A DNA stretch of 64,000 bases from Cytobacillus firmus DS1 (GTDB taxonomy: Bacteria; Bacillota; Bacilli; Bacillales; Cytobacillaceae), in the NCBI RefSeq assembly GCF_000565285.1, contig NZ_APVL01000009.1:124001-188000 (forward strand), in the 5' to 3' direction. The notes beneath the pieces are model-generated. The model was not told the DNA's origin. It did not search any database and saw only the letters and a program-made list of their open reading frames with translations. A program made the translations under genes and the position numbers. Shown piece after piece: positions 37,996 to 46,831 of this stretch (positions are counted from its first letter, which is position 1; each line of letters opens with the position of its first letter).

Positions 37996-39414
37996 TTATT
38001 TCGCAAGTTCATAAATCGCCTGTGCATAAATGGCTGCAGCTTTCAGCAAATCCTCAATAAACATATATTCATCTTTTTGATGTGCGACGTCTTCCCTGCC
38101 TGGAAATAGCGGACCAAAGGCAACTCCTGACTTTAATGAGCGTGCATATGTCCCCCCGCCAATGGATAAAAGCTCTGCCTTTTCGCCAGTCTGCTGTTCA
38201 TATACTTTTTTCAGTGTTTGAATCAGAACATCATCTTCTTTTACATGATGTGGTTTGGCATCTGAGAAATTCTCCAATCTGAAATGTTCGTTTTCAATCA
38301 GAGACTCCAGCTTATTTTTCGTTTCTTCCATATCATTTGTAACAGGATAGCGTACATTAAAGCCTAAACGGCCGCCATTTTCTTTCGTATATGAAAGTTT
38401 GCCTACATTGATGGTTAAGTCACCTGTAATCTCATCGGTGCAGGCGATGCCAAGCTTTCTTCCTCTGGAATCATCACATAAGTATTTTGATACAAACTGA
38501 AAATATTGGCATGCGTTCTCATCCAGCTGAAGGGATGCCAGGAATGAAGCCATCAATATACCAGCATTTTTCCCATTATCAGGTTCCATTCCATGAGCCG
38601 AAATCCCTTGAAGTTCCAGAATCAGTTCGCCATTATCTATGTAATACTTGCCTTCTAGCTCTGTACTTTTCAGGAAATTTATATACCTTTGCACCACTTC
38701 AGTGTGTTCAAGGTGAACCTCAAGACTGGCTTTCGCAAAATCAGGAACCATATTATATCTTCTTCCTGCCTGGAAATGCACCACCTCTGCCAATACTTCT
38801 CTGTCTGCTTCTTTGGTATGGCCGGTTTGGACAAGATCAAAATCAGAGATGCCTTTTTCTGCATAGATGATTGGGAAATCTGCATCAGGTGCAAATCCCA
38901 TTGCTGGCATTTCTTCGTGTTTAAAATAATGCTCTACACAGCGCCAGTCACTTTCTTCATCTGTTCCGATAATCATTCGAACCCGTTTGCTTAAAGGCAG
39001 CTCTAATTCCTTTACAATTTTCATGGCATAATAAGCAGCCATCGTCGGGCCTTTGTCGTCGATCGCCCCTCTGGCAAAAATCTTTCCATCGCGGATTTCT
39101 GCACCAAACGGATCGCTTGTCCATCCATCCCCTTCCGGAACCACGTCAACGTGACAAAGTACTCCTACAATTTCTTCACCTTCGCCGAATTCCAGATGAC
39201 CAGCCAGGCTGCCGACATTTTTTGCAGTGAATCCATCCTTTTCTCCAAGTTCAAGCATGAAATCGAGCGCTTCCTTTACACCTTCACCAAGGGGCGCATC
39301 GTCTGTGGCATTCTCTTCGTCAAGCAGACTTCTAATTCTCAAAAGCTTTTGAGTATCCTTAATTAAATCATCTTTTCTTTTATTGACCTCTTTTTGCCAA
39401 TCCAATACGTTCAT
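37996..39414 (-). CDS. pepV: Dipeptidase PepV
   Basis: A 472-residue M20-family dinuclear zinc dipeptidase. Metal-binding motifs are GVLCHVDVVPEGDGW, GAIDDKGPT, GTDEESDWRC (catalytic glutamates) and the C-terminal SIGGGTYARS. It acts on dipeptides with a free N-terminus in the cytoplasm. GGAGG lies seven bases before the ATG. A TATAAT-type -10 is visible on the minus strand at 39453-39458, without a good -35. Confidence 0.93.
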   Translation of the reverse strand: MNVLDWQKEVNKRKDDLIKDTQKLLRIRSLLDEENATDDAPLGEGVKEALDFMLELGEKDGFTAKNVGSLAGHLEFGEGEEIVGVLCHVDVVPEGDGWTSDPFGAEIRDGKIFARGAIDDKGPTMAAYYAMKIVKELELPLSKRVRMIIGTDEESDWRCVEHYFKHEEMPAMGFAPDADFPIIYAEKGISDFDLVQTGHTKEADREVLAEVVHFQAGRRYNMVPDFAKASLEVHLEHTEVVQRYINFLKSTELEGKYYIDNGELILELQGISAHGMEPDNGKNAGILMASFLASLQLDENACQYFQFVSKYLCDDSRGRKLGIACTDEITGDLTINVGKLSYTKENGGRLGFNVRYPVTNDMEETKNKLESLIENEHFRLENFSDAKPHHVKEDDVLIQTLKKVYEQQTGEKAELLSIGGGTYARSLKSGVAFGPLFPGREDVAHQKDEYMFIEDLLKAAAIYAQAIYELAK

Positions 39415-39511
39415 ACAGTTGCCTCCTTAACTTGAACATTCATGATTTCCCCATTATAACCCATTTTGTCTGGGGTTTGCTTATGGAACAGTTTAATAAG
39501 ATATACCTTTA

Positions 39512-40690
39512 TTATGCACCAGGAAAGCTGAACCTTGCCAAGATGAACGCAGAGGCGCTTAAAAACAGTCCTAAGAGGAAAATGGCGAGGAGGAATAGGG
39601 CTAAGACGGTCCTATTTCTGGCAGTAAAGTAATAATCCTTTTCACTGTATTTCTTAGTAAAGGGATGAGACATAATGGCTTTATCCCAAGTAAGGGAGAG
39701 CCAGGAATACATCAGGAAAAGAAAGACGCCTGATACAATCACTTTTATCCATAAAGGCGGTATAAGAAGAATGCCGGCAGCACTCACGGAAATGATTTGA
39801 AAGTAGCTGAAAATATACGAGGGATTTCGCATGAATATCTTTATAAATAATTCCGCCAGTCCCGTTATGGGTGTTCTCGCATTAAAAATCCGTCTGGAGT
39901 TTCTGAATAATAGCGGTTTTGTCCGCATTGAAACAACAGGCTTTTCCAGATCCGGAGCCATCATAAAGATCCATTTTATATACTTTGTTTTTTCTTCTTG
40001 TTCAAGCATAACCTCAAATTCTAAGGCCGAGATTTTTTTCAGCAGCTGGGAAGCTCTTATTAATGCGCCGGAAAGCAGCACTGCTGATGAGATTATAACC
40101 GGAAAGTCTGCACCGATAGACCAAAGTGAATATACAAGCTGGCTGAACCAGCTTATTAGTACAAACAGCACAAAGGTGATCACATATCTTTTTAACTTCC
40201 CTGCAATCCTTTTCAAAAAATAAGAAACTGTCATAATAGACCATTTCAGTGAGATGAAAAAGAACAGCAAGGCAGCGATTTGGCTCCATTCCAAAAAGTA
40301 TCTATTCTTTAAAAAAGGAAGAAAAATAGCAATCATTGCTGCTGTACCGATTGCCTGAAAGAATAGTGAGTAAACAAATCCCCATTTCCTCATTCCCATA
40401 AAGAGGGTCTTATTTTTTACCAGAAATACCTTATCAGCCTCTAATACAAATGGACGGAAATTTCCCATCCATGAAAAAATATAGAACAGAAAGAAAAGGA
40501 AAAACAATGGCAGGCCAGCAATCCATTCCGGAGTTTCCAGCCACCAGGAGCGATAGACCATTCCAAAGATGACAGTCCCTGGAACAATGAGATAGACCAT
40601 GATGGTCCAATCTGCAATAGACCGGAATATTCCAGCCTGATACTTCCAGCTATGAATTAACCTTTCTGCAAAGAGCGATCTACTGTTCAT
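39512..40690 (-). CDS. ythQ: YthQ, EcsB-family ABC transporter permease
   Basis: A 392-residue membrane protein with eight to ten predicted helices and the EcsB-type layout (large central cytoplasmic loop LLKKISALEFEVMLEQEEKTKYIKW). It forms a transporter with YthP. The start MNSRSLFAERL at 40690 overlaps the ythP stop by 11 bp and uses GAGGGG inside ythP; the longer frame from 40738 is spurious. The substrate is unknown. The Ecs system proper affects secretion and regulated proteolysis; this looks like its paralogue. Confidence 0.85.
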   Translation of the reverse strand: MNSRSLFAERLIHSWKYQAGIFRSIADWTIMVYLIVPGTVIFGMVYRSWWLETPEWIAGLPLFFLFFLFYIFSWMGNFRPFVLEADKVFLVKNKTLFMGMRKWGFVYSLFFQAIGTAAMIAIFLPFLKNRYFLEWSQIAALLFFFISLKWSIMTVSYFLKRIAGKLKRYVITFVLFVLISWFSQLVYSLWSIGADFPVIISSAVLLSGALIRASQLLKKISALEFEVMLEQEEKTKYIKWIFMMAPDLEKPVVSMRTKPLLFRNSRRIFNARTPITGLAELFIKIFMRNPSYIFSYFQIISVSAAGILLIPPLWIKVIVSGVFLFLMYSWLSLTWDKAIMSHPFTKKYSEKDYYFTARNRTVLALFLLAIFLLGLFLSASAFILARFSFPGA

Positions 40691-41396
40691 GGCCTGACCC
40701 CTCTGCGATCCTATGAAAGCAATCATAAAGCGAACCATCCAAAAGACCGCATTGCCGCCTGATATCAGCTAATGTGCCTGAAGCCTTCAACTGCCCCTCA
40801 TGCACAATTAAAAAGCGGCTGCATACTTTCTCTGCGGTATCCAAAACATGCGTGGACATGAGAATACCTGCGCCTCTTTGCCTTTCTCGATCAATTGATT
40901 CCAGAAACAGTTTCATTGCATTAGGATCCAGCCCAATAAACGGTTCATCAATGATATAGACATCCGGATCGGCAATCATCGCAAGAATGAGCATAGCCTT
41001 TTGCTGCATTCCTTTTGAATAGGTCCCGGGAAACTTGTGAGCATGTTCAGACAGATTATACTCTTTTAAGAGCTCCGCTGCTCTCTTCTTATAATGTAAT
41101 TCCGGCAATCCCTCCACTGCTGCTGTAAAATCAAGGTGTTCCCACAGTGTCAGCTCATCATAAAAAATAGGCCGTTCCGGAATATATGAATATTTAACTC
41201 CCTGCTTAAATTCCACTGCTCCCTTTTTATGTTCCAGCAATCCCAGAATTGTTTTAATGGTTGTGCTTTTCCCAGCGCCATTTGGCCCTATAAGGCCGAT
41301 CAATTCCCCTTCCTGCAAATCAAATTGAATATTATGTATGATCGGTTTTTCATTTTCATAGCCAGCTGATTCAATTTCAACGTTTAATAACTTCAT
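40680..41396 (-). CDS. ythP: YthP, EcsA-like ABC transporter ATPase
   Basis: A 238-residue ATPase with Walker A GPNGAGKST, Q-loop region YIPERP, signature SKGMQQK and Walker B VYIIDEPFIGLDP followed by the H-loop STHVL. It pairs with YthQ, whose start lies in its last codons. GGGGGGAG precedes the ATG. Confidence 0.92.
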   Translation of the reverse strand: MKLLNVEIESAGYENEKPIIHNIQFDLQEGELIGLIGPNGAGKSTTIKTILGLLEHKKGAVEFKQGVKYSYIPERPIFYDELTLWEHLDFTAAVEGLPELHYKKRAAELLKEYNLSEHAHKFPGTYSKGMQQKAMLILAMIADPDVYIIDEPFIGLDPNAMKLFLESIDRERQRGAGILMSTHVLDTAEKVCSRFLIVHEGQLKASGTLADIRRQCGLLDGSLYDCFHRIAEGSGHEQ

Positions 41397-41465
41397 TTTC
41401 TCCCCCCCTGACTATACATACGGATATCATTGGAAAAAGTTTGCTCTAATTTTGAATTTTTAAAG

Positions 41466-41508
41466 CCATAATAAAACTGCCCCTTCGAAGAGGCAGTTTT
41501 TATTATGG
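41466..41508 (-). terminator. Terminator of the M48-ankyrin gene
   Basis: A long stem (CCATAATAAAACTGCC..CTTCG with CGAAG..GGCAGTTTTTATTATGG, one bulge) overlaps the stop codon of the gene. The A/U outer pairs provide the tail. Confidence 0.7.
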
Positions 41509-42777
41509 CTGCAGGATTTCCATTAATTCTATATTTTCAAAGTCCTTTGCGTAATCATAGGCTGTATAACCCTCGGCATCTTTCACTGCGGGATCAGCAT
41601 CAAACTCCAGAAGAAGCATAGCCATATCAATATCCTCATTGAACACCGCACTCATTAAAGGAGAGGTTTGATAGTTATCGATCACATTAGGGTTGGCCCC
41701 ATTTTCGAGCAGAAGAGCAGCACTGTCATACTGTCCATAAGAAACAGCCCAATGTAATGCAGTAGTGCCGTCTGCATCTGTTTCCTCAATATCTGCACCA
41801 TCATTCAATAATGAATGAATCATGTCAGTATCATTTTCACTCGCTGCGCTCATCAGTGAAGTAGCACCTTCAATGCCCATAACCGTTTCAGTCCATAAAT
41901 CCATTTTTTCAAGTGTTTTAAAACCAAACCAGAGTCCTGCGGATAGGATCGTCAAAGAAAGGACTGACATTGCTGCTCCTATCCAAACTCTCCCCTTCGG
42001 TTCTTTTAATTCAACCGTAGTTTCATTGGCAAAAAACTTCGATAGAGCATATATTCTTTTTGGCAAGTGCGGATGCGTGGATAATTTTTCATTCATCCAG
42101 ACAAAAAATCCAGTTTCTGTTTGAAGCTGCTCCGTATATGCCTGCTTATCGACCTTACGATAAAGATCTTTTCCAATGGCAAGCATGGTTAAGGCATCCC
42201 TGGATGCTTCAAAAGATTTTATATAATAGGCCGCATAACGATCACAAGTATACTCGCATGCTCTCAGGTACGCATTCCCCAGGAATGGAACCCACATAGC
42301 AGGAAGCAGGAGCAGACTTATGATAACATGTTTTCTTTTTAAATGAGCGAACTCATGGGCCAGGACGAACAGCACTTCCTTTTCAGCTCCCCGTTCAACC
42401 AGCTCAAAAATACCAGAATATAAGACAACCATATTCCTTCTGAAAAATCTGGTGGCAAAGGCATTTAAGACCCCTTCAGACTCAATGACATAAATATCCG
42501 GAAGGTTCTGTAAACCCATTTCCTTCGCAGTCAGTACTGCTTTTTCATATATCTCCGGAAACTGTTTCTCACTTATTCTTACTCCGTTTCTTCTGATGCC
42601 TCCCACCATAATGCCATGGAACAGGAGAGATACAAGAATCAAGGTCAAAATAATGACAATCCCAATAATAGAAAATACGAGAAAAATATAAGACACAATA
42701 CTAAATAAGGCAACAAATGCAAAATAAATATTTTCCTTCGGGTATACCAGTCGATCTCTCAGCGAGTGAGCTTCCAT
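41503..42777 (-). CDS. M48 membrane metalloprotease fused to ankyrin repeats
   Basis: A 424-residue protein. Two adjacent membrane helices span about 17-60. The M48 zinc site is HEFAH (141-145) with a third ligand Glu175 in ACEYTCDRYA. Another hydrophobic stretch (152-172) and a helix at 268-287 follow. Residues 305-424 are three to four ankyrin repeats (DGTTALHWAVSYGQYDSAALLLENGANPN, in parts), probably cytoplasmic and protein-binding. HtpX-type M48 proteases handle membrane-protein quality control; the ankyrin tail is an unusual addition and may select substrates. The start is MEAHSLRD at 42777 after AAGGAAG. Confidence 0.85.
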   Translation of the reverse strand: MEAHSLRDRLVYPKENIYFAFVALFSIVSYIFLVFSIIGIVIILTLILVSLLFHGIMVGGIRRNGVRISEKQFPEIYEKAVLTAKEMGLQNLPDIYVIESEGVLNAFATRFFRRNMVVLYSGIFELVERGAEKEVLFVLAHEFAHLKRKHVIISLLLLPAMWVPFLGNAYLRACEYTCDRYAAYYIKSFEASRDALTMLAIGKDLYRKVDKQAYTEQLQTETGFFVWMNEKLSTHPHLPKRIYALSKFFANETTVELKEPKGRVWIGAAMSVLSLTILSAGLWFGFKTLEKMDLWTETVMGIEGATSLMSAASENDTDMIHSLLNDGADIEETDADGTTALHWAVSYGQYDSAALLLENGANPNVIDNYQTSPLMSAVFNEDIDMAMLLLEFDADPAVKDAEGYTAYDYAKDFENIELMEILQP

Positions 42778-43234
42778 AACCTTTCTTCCTTTCAATCTCA
42801 ATCTTATAAATATACCAATTGATTATAATCAAAAAACAAATTTTAGGATATAGGGAAATTCTGAACATATTTTAGAATTTTCTGTACATATTACAAGCCC
42901 CTTCTGCCATAAGGTATAGTAATAGTGCCTTACCCATCGAAGTTTAATCGCGGTAATTTAGGAAATTGAACATACATTAAAAAGGAGGGGAACGTAAAAA
43001 CTAAAAACAGAAGCATCATTATAAATATTTTGTAAATTTTTAGCCTTAAAGTAGAAATAATCAGATAATAGAGTTACAATATAGTCAGAGGTATGACATC
43101 TTGACTAAATACCAGAGTATAAAGGGGTTGTCTGGGGAAAAGAAAACTACATACGATTGAAGGTTAACCTTCAATGTAGCTGTCGGTTGCAGAAAATTGC
43201 CATTGGGTTTGAAAAAAGGATAGGGAGTGGTTTT
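42778..43234. other. Intergenic gap upstream of ytzE with a 20-bp palindrome
   Basis: 457 bp of AT-rich DNA between divergent genes. It includes an orphan strong ribosome-site-like AAAAAGGAGGGGAA at about 42980 with no start codon after it, and the palindrome described at 43156-43175. No gene is supported. Confidence 0.6.
43156..43175. promoter_or_regulatory. Palindrome upstream of ytzE (candidate operator)
   Basis: ATTGAAGGTTAACCTTCAAT is a perfect 20-bp palindrome about 60 bp before the ytzE start. It may be an operator or a leader hairpin; CTAC and GTAG flank it at nearly symmetrical distance. Confidence 0.45.
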
Positions 43235-43456
43235 TTGAAACCTTCGACTAACCGGATGTTAAACCGTGTAAAATCCGTCTACATGTTTATAAGTAAGCGC
43301 GGAACTGTAACAACTCAGGAGCTTGTAGAGGAATTTGGCATCACTCCTCGCACCATTCAAAGAGATTTAAATGTCCTCGCATACAATGACCTGGTTAAGA
43401 GTCCGAGCAGAGGCAAATGGACTATTACTCAAAAGAAAGTAAAGATGTCATCTTAA
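43235..43456 (+). CDS. ytzE: YtzE, small DeoR-type DNA-binding protein
   Basis: A 73-residue protein made only of a DeoR-like winged helix (GTVTTQELVEEFGITPRTIQRDLNVL), without the effector domain of full DeoR regulators. The TTG start at 43235 is preceded by GGGAG and gives the same N-terminus (KPSTNRML) and length as B. subtilis YtzE; a longer frame from 43157 runs through the palindrome. Targets are unknown; autoregulation through 43156-43175 is a guess. Confidence 0.87.
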   Translation: MKPSTNRMLNRVKSVYMFISKRGTVTTQELVEEFGITPRTIQRDLNVLAYNDLVKSPSRGKWTITQKKVKMSS

Positions 43457-43484
43457 TACTTGAAGCAAAACCAGCTAATAAATA

Positions 43485-43513
43485 TAAAATCGCCCTGCTG
43501 TCAGGGCGATTTT
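43485..43513. terminator. Bidirectional terminator between ytzE and the pseudouridine synthase gene
   Basis: A perfect 12-bp stem (AAAATCGCCCTG / CAGGGCGATTTT) with a CTGT loop. Confidence 0.88.
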
Positions 43514-43519
43514 TCCGTC

Positions 43520-44239
43520 TTATCCCACTTCATAATTCATCAGCTTATCAAGCTCTTCTTCCGTCAATTCCCGATATTCTCCCAATTCCAATGTCTCATC
43601 CAGCTCGAGCGGGCCCATGGAAAGTCTCTTTAAATATATTACTCTTTTTCCAACAGCTTCAAACATCCTTTTTACTTGATGGAACTTTCCTTCTGTTATT
43701 GTTAATTCTATATCAGAGGTGATGCCGGATTTAAGAATTTTTAATTTCCCAGGCTTGGTTTCATAGCCATCATCCAATATAACCCCTTTTTGAAATGCAG
43801 CTATATCCTCTGCTGTAACTTCACTGTCTATGACTGCAAAATAGGTTTTGGGAACATGCTTTTTTGGAGAAAGCAGGCGGTGGGACAGCTGGCCATCATT
43901 CGTCAGCAGCAATAGCCCTTCTGTATCCTTATCGAGTCGTCCTACCGGAAAAGGAGAAAACACAAGGTCTTCCATTTCGAGCAGGTCCACCACGGTTTCA
44001 GATTGTGAGTCCTCGGTTGCGGAAATGACGCCAGGCGGTTTGTTCATCATTAAATAAATGAATTCCTTGTATTCAACTTTTTCACCGTTTATGACAACGG
44101 CATCCTGTTCAGGATCCACATGGTGTTTTGGATCCTTTACTTTCTCATCATTAACGGTTACTGCACCATCTTTTAATAGCTTTTTAACATCCTTGCGGCT
44201 GCCGTAGCCGAGATTGGCGAGCATTTTGTCTATTCTCAT
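43520..44239 (-). CDS. rsuA: RsuA-family 16S rRNA pseudouridine synthase
   Basis: A 239-residue pseudouridine synthase: N-terminal S4 RNA-binding domain (residues 1-48; MRIDKMLANLGYGSRKDVKKLL) and a catalytic domain with GRLDKDTEGLLLL, catalytic Asp103. The later KTYFAVID and GKFHQVKRMFEAVGKRV motifs fit RsuA, which modifies U516 of 16S rRNA in E. coli; the exact target here is inferred. GGAGGG precedes the ATG. Confidence 0.9.
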   Translation of the reverse strand: MRIDKMLANLGYGSRKDVKKLLKDGAVTVNDEKVKDPKHHVDPEQDAVVINGEKVEYKEFIYLMMNKPPGVISATEDSQSETVVDLLEMEDLVFSPFPVGRLDKDTEGLLLLTNDGQLSHRLLSPKKHVPKTYFAVIDSEVTAEDIAAFQKGVILDDGYETKPGKLKILKSGITSDIELTITEGKFHQVKRMFEAVGKRVIYLKRLSMGPLELDETLELGEYRELTEEELDKLMNYEVG

Positions 44240-44316
44240 AATGACCCTCCATATTAATCAAATTTACCCCAATTTAGTTTTAAGTCTGTTATTAAAATAC
44301 CTTAAATAATCTGACC

Positions 44317-44504
44317 GTTGATTTCCGCTGCGGTCACTTGCTTTCCGCGGGCAGGCGGTGAGCCTCCTCGACGCTGTGCGTCTTGAGGGGTCTCACCTGT
44401 CCCGCTACTCCCGCAGGACATTGAATAAACTTCCTCGACTGAACATCGCACGAAGGAAATGCGCCAGCATTTTCGAGGATCAAGTACCCTCCGCTCCAAT
44501 CAAC
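44317..44504 (+). repeat. Dispersed repeat family R3, copy 3 (long form)
   Basis: A GTTGATT...AATCAAC element with the same core blocks as the copies at 16562 and 21357, and the optional module (CATTGAATAAACTTCCTCGA...GCATTTTCGAGGATC, in parts), about 80 percent similar to copy 1 there. It sits between ytgP and rsuA. Confidence 0.85.
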
Positions 44505-44553
44505 TCAGTGCTTTGTATATAGATAATTAAAACCAAATCCTAAACATCCTTTC

Positions 44554-44581
44554 AAAAAGGCCCCCATCATGGAGACCTTTT
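44554..44581 (-). terminator. Terminator of ytgP
   Basis: On the minus strand AAAAGGTCTCCAT pairs imperfectly with ATGGGGGCCTTTTT around one or two bases; the U-run follows at once, adjacent to the ytgP stop. Confidence 0.65.
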
Positions 44582-44586
44582 ATTTT

Positions 44587-46203
44587 TTATGCTTTCAGTC
44601 TTAATTTCTTCAGCATTCTATCGACCCTTGATCCGAACAGGAGATAGATTAATTTTGTTCTGAAGCTTAGGTAGAAATAGACAGCCGCACCTGCTGCCGC
44701 GCAGATGATGACAATAATTACTGCCCCGACACTTGATGCAGGCGATAAGAAGCTGGTGGCAATTTGATAAACCAGGCCTGCAGCAATGTACATGCATGCA
44801 GTAAATAATACAATCAGCATACCGCGTCTTAAGACAAGCTTGAATGGATATTTTGCATATGTTTTTATTACATAAAGGTTAATCAAGATCGCCGCAATAT
44901 AGCCTAGTGCGGTTGCAAATACGGCTCCCTGTGTTTCGAACAGTTTTATGAGCGGAATATTCAATGACAGTTTTACAAGCAGGCCTGTCAGCAAACTCAA
45001 GATTGTGAAACGCTGTTCATTGATTCCCTGCAGAATGGCTGCTGTTACCGAAAAATAAGCGAACAAAATCGCCACTGGTGCATAAGTTCTTAACACTTCA
45101 GTACCCAAATCTTTATGCTCATAGAATAGGGTAAAAACGGGCTCTGCAAGCAGGGACAAGCCTGCCACAGCAGGAAGAGTCAAAAATAAAAGCACCTGAA
45201 ACGTCTGATTAAGCTGGCGGTTTAAGTCTGCCCGATCTTCTTCCATAAATGCTTTCGTCACACTCGGCACAAGCGTCAGCGAGAAGGCTGTGGCAAGTGA
45301 GACAGGAATGATGACCAGCTTATGGGTCTCGAAGTTCAGGACAGAAAAAGCAGCTACAGCATTGCCTGCTTCACCAATGGCATCCATAGCCCTTTTAAAT
45401 GTAACCTGATCGATAAATTGAAAGAGTGGATTAGCGAGACCTACAAACACAAAAGGTGCGGCATAAAGAATGATTTCTTTATAAATTTCCCTGAGGGAGA
45501 TGTCCACGGTTCCTTTATCTTCTTCAAGCATTTTATCCAAATGCGGTTTGCGTTTATACCAATACCAGAATAACACCCCGAGACTTCCGAGTCCGCCGAT
45601 AAAGGCAGCAAAAGTCGCGACACTGATTGCCGCAGTGATAGAGCCTTTCATTACATTTAAAACGACATATGCACCCGCAAGAACGAACAGGATGCGGACA
45701 ATCTGCTCCACCACCTGTGAAACCGCAGTTGGCCCCATGGACTGATGCCCCTGGAAAAATCCTCTTATTAGACTCATGAAGGGAATAATAATCAGGGCAA
45801 ATGATACCGCTCTGATTACAGTTGTTACATCTTCAACACTTACCTCTACATCTTCCCCTGCCAGGGTCATTTCTGCAACCGCCGGAGCAAGGAAAAACAG
45901 GATCAGGAATGAAATGACTCCGCTTGCCGTCATGATCACCAAACCTGACTTGAACAGCTTTCTGCCGACAGCATACTCCTCTATTGCATTATATTTTGAG
46001 ATAAACTTTGAAACTGCCAGCGGAACCCCTGCAGTTGCGATACTAATAAAGATTGTATAAGGTGTATACGAAAAGGAATAAAGGGCTGTCCCTTCCTTCC
46101 CGACTATTTGATAAAAAGGAATAACATAAAACAAACCAAGAACCTTCGAGATAATGGTGCCAAGTGTAAGGATGAAGGTTCCCTTTAAAAGCTTAGATGA
46201 CAT
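44587..46203 (-). CDS. ytgP: YtgP, MurJ/Wzx-like lipid flippase
   Basis: A 538-residue polytopic protein of the MOP exporter superfamily with about 14 membrane helices. In B. subtilis YtgP has been linked to lipid II flipping as a MurJ homologue. It begins KLLKGTFILTLGTIISKVLGLFYVIPF. The start MSSKLLKG at 46203 follows GGAAGGG; the frame extension to 46257 runs into R2 copy d. That copy ends about 20 bp before the start codon, so the promoter must lie beyond or within the repeat. Confidence 0.9.
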   Translation of the reverse strand: MSSKLLKGTFILTLGTIISKVLGLFYVIPFYQIVGKEGTALYSFSYTPYTIFISIATAGVPLAVSKFISKYNAIEEYAVGRKLFKSGLVIMTASGVISFLILFFLAPAVAEMTLAGEDVEVSVEDVTTVIRAVSFALIIIPFMSLIRGFFQGHQSMGPTAVSQVVEQIVRILFVLAGAYVVLNVMKGSITAAISVATFAAFIGGLGSLGVLFWYWYKRKPHLDKMLEEDKGTVDISLREIYKEIILYAAPFVFVGLANPLFQFIDQVTFKRAMDAIGEAGNAVAAFSVLNFETHKLVIIPVSLATAFSLTLVPSVTKAFMEEDRADLNRQLNQTFQVLLFLTLPAVAGLSLLAEPVFTLFYEHKDLGTEVLRTYAPVAILFAYFSVTAAILQGINEQRFTILSLLTGLLVKLSLNIPLIKLFETQGAVFATALGYIAAILINLYVIKTYAKYPFKLVLRRGMLIVLFTACMYIAAGLVYQIATSFLSPASSVGAVIIVIICAAAGAAVYFYLSFRTKLIYLLFGSRVDRMLKKLRLKA

Positions 46204-46220
46204 ATAATCCCTTCCTTTTT

Positions 46221-46590
46221 GAAATGCGGAAGCGCCTTGACCACCCCCGACAAGCACAAGACGATCCTCACGGAAAGGCGTTCTTTGCCTTTTTGGGAGG
46301 ATTGCCCGAAATGTGGAGGCGACTGCCCTTTCAGGGAACGCAGACTAAGAGCGCCACGTCCTGTGGCAACGTCTGCATGACCTGCATCCTCCCAAAAGCT
46401 GTCGCTTTTGGTCGTGCGATGATTATGCTTACGAAGCCTTCCTTGTCCTGCGGGCCTCAGGCATAATGCGGTTCCTGTAAGAAGGTGTTTTTCCTTCTGA
46501 AAGGAAACGGCTTATGACCCCGAGTCCCTAGGAGCCGCAACTGGAAAAGCTTGTGACCTCGAGGGGTTAGCGCTGGAGTTAGACAGTTAT
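46221..46590 (+). repeat. Dispersed repeat family R2, copy d (enlarged, composite)
   Basis: R2 ends (GCGGAAGCGCCTTG..CCACCCCCGACAAG and AAGCTTGTGACCTCGAGGGG..CGCTGGAG) enclose about 300 bp. The left inner part repeats the AAGGCGTTCTTTGCC hairpin of copy c. The rest contains a private GC-rich insert with several short hairpins (for example CAAAAGCTGTCGCTTTTGG). No open frame looks coding. It appears to be an R2 element that has captured another repeat. The remaining 46591-46831 is AT-rich and carries a TATAAT-like -10 near 46783 for ytfP. Confidence 0.8.
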
Positions 46591-46831
46591 CGACTTTCAA
46601 AGCGTTCTTTCTTATTAAAACTGCAGCATGCAAACTATAAAAGTATATGAATGCACAGGCTAAGTTCGTCAATTTTCTATCTTTTTAGACACACTATTTG
46701 TAGTGTACTCTTCTTGCCGGGGAAATTCCACTTGCAATACCGAATAATGTGGCATTATTTTTAGAAATAGGATATTTGATTTATAATGGAGCTATTATTT
46801 ATTTAGCATATTAAGATAAGTTGGTGAAACC

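Noticed and set aside
42976-43010. Strong ribosome-site-like AAAGGAGGGG suggesting a tiny gene
   Set aside because: No start codon at usable distance and stops follow quickly.
46197-46672. Reading frames of 70-90 residues in the enlarged R2 element
   Set aside because: They have no start signals, no family resemblance, and span repeat hairpins.
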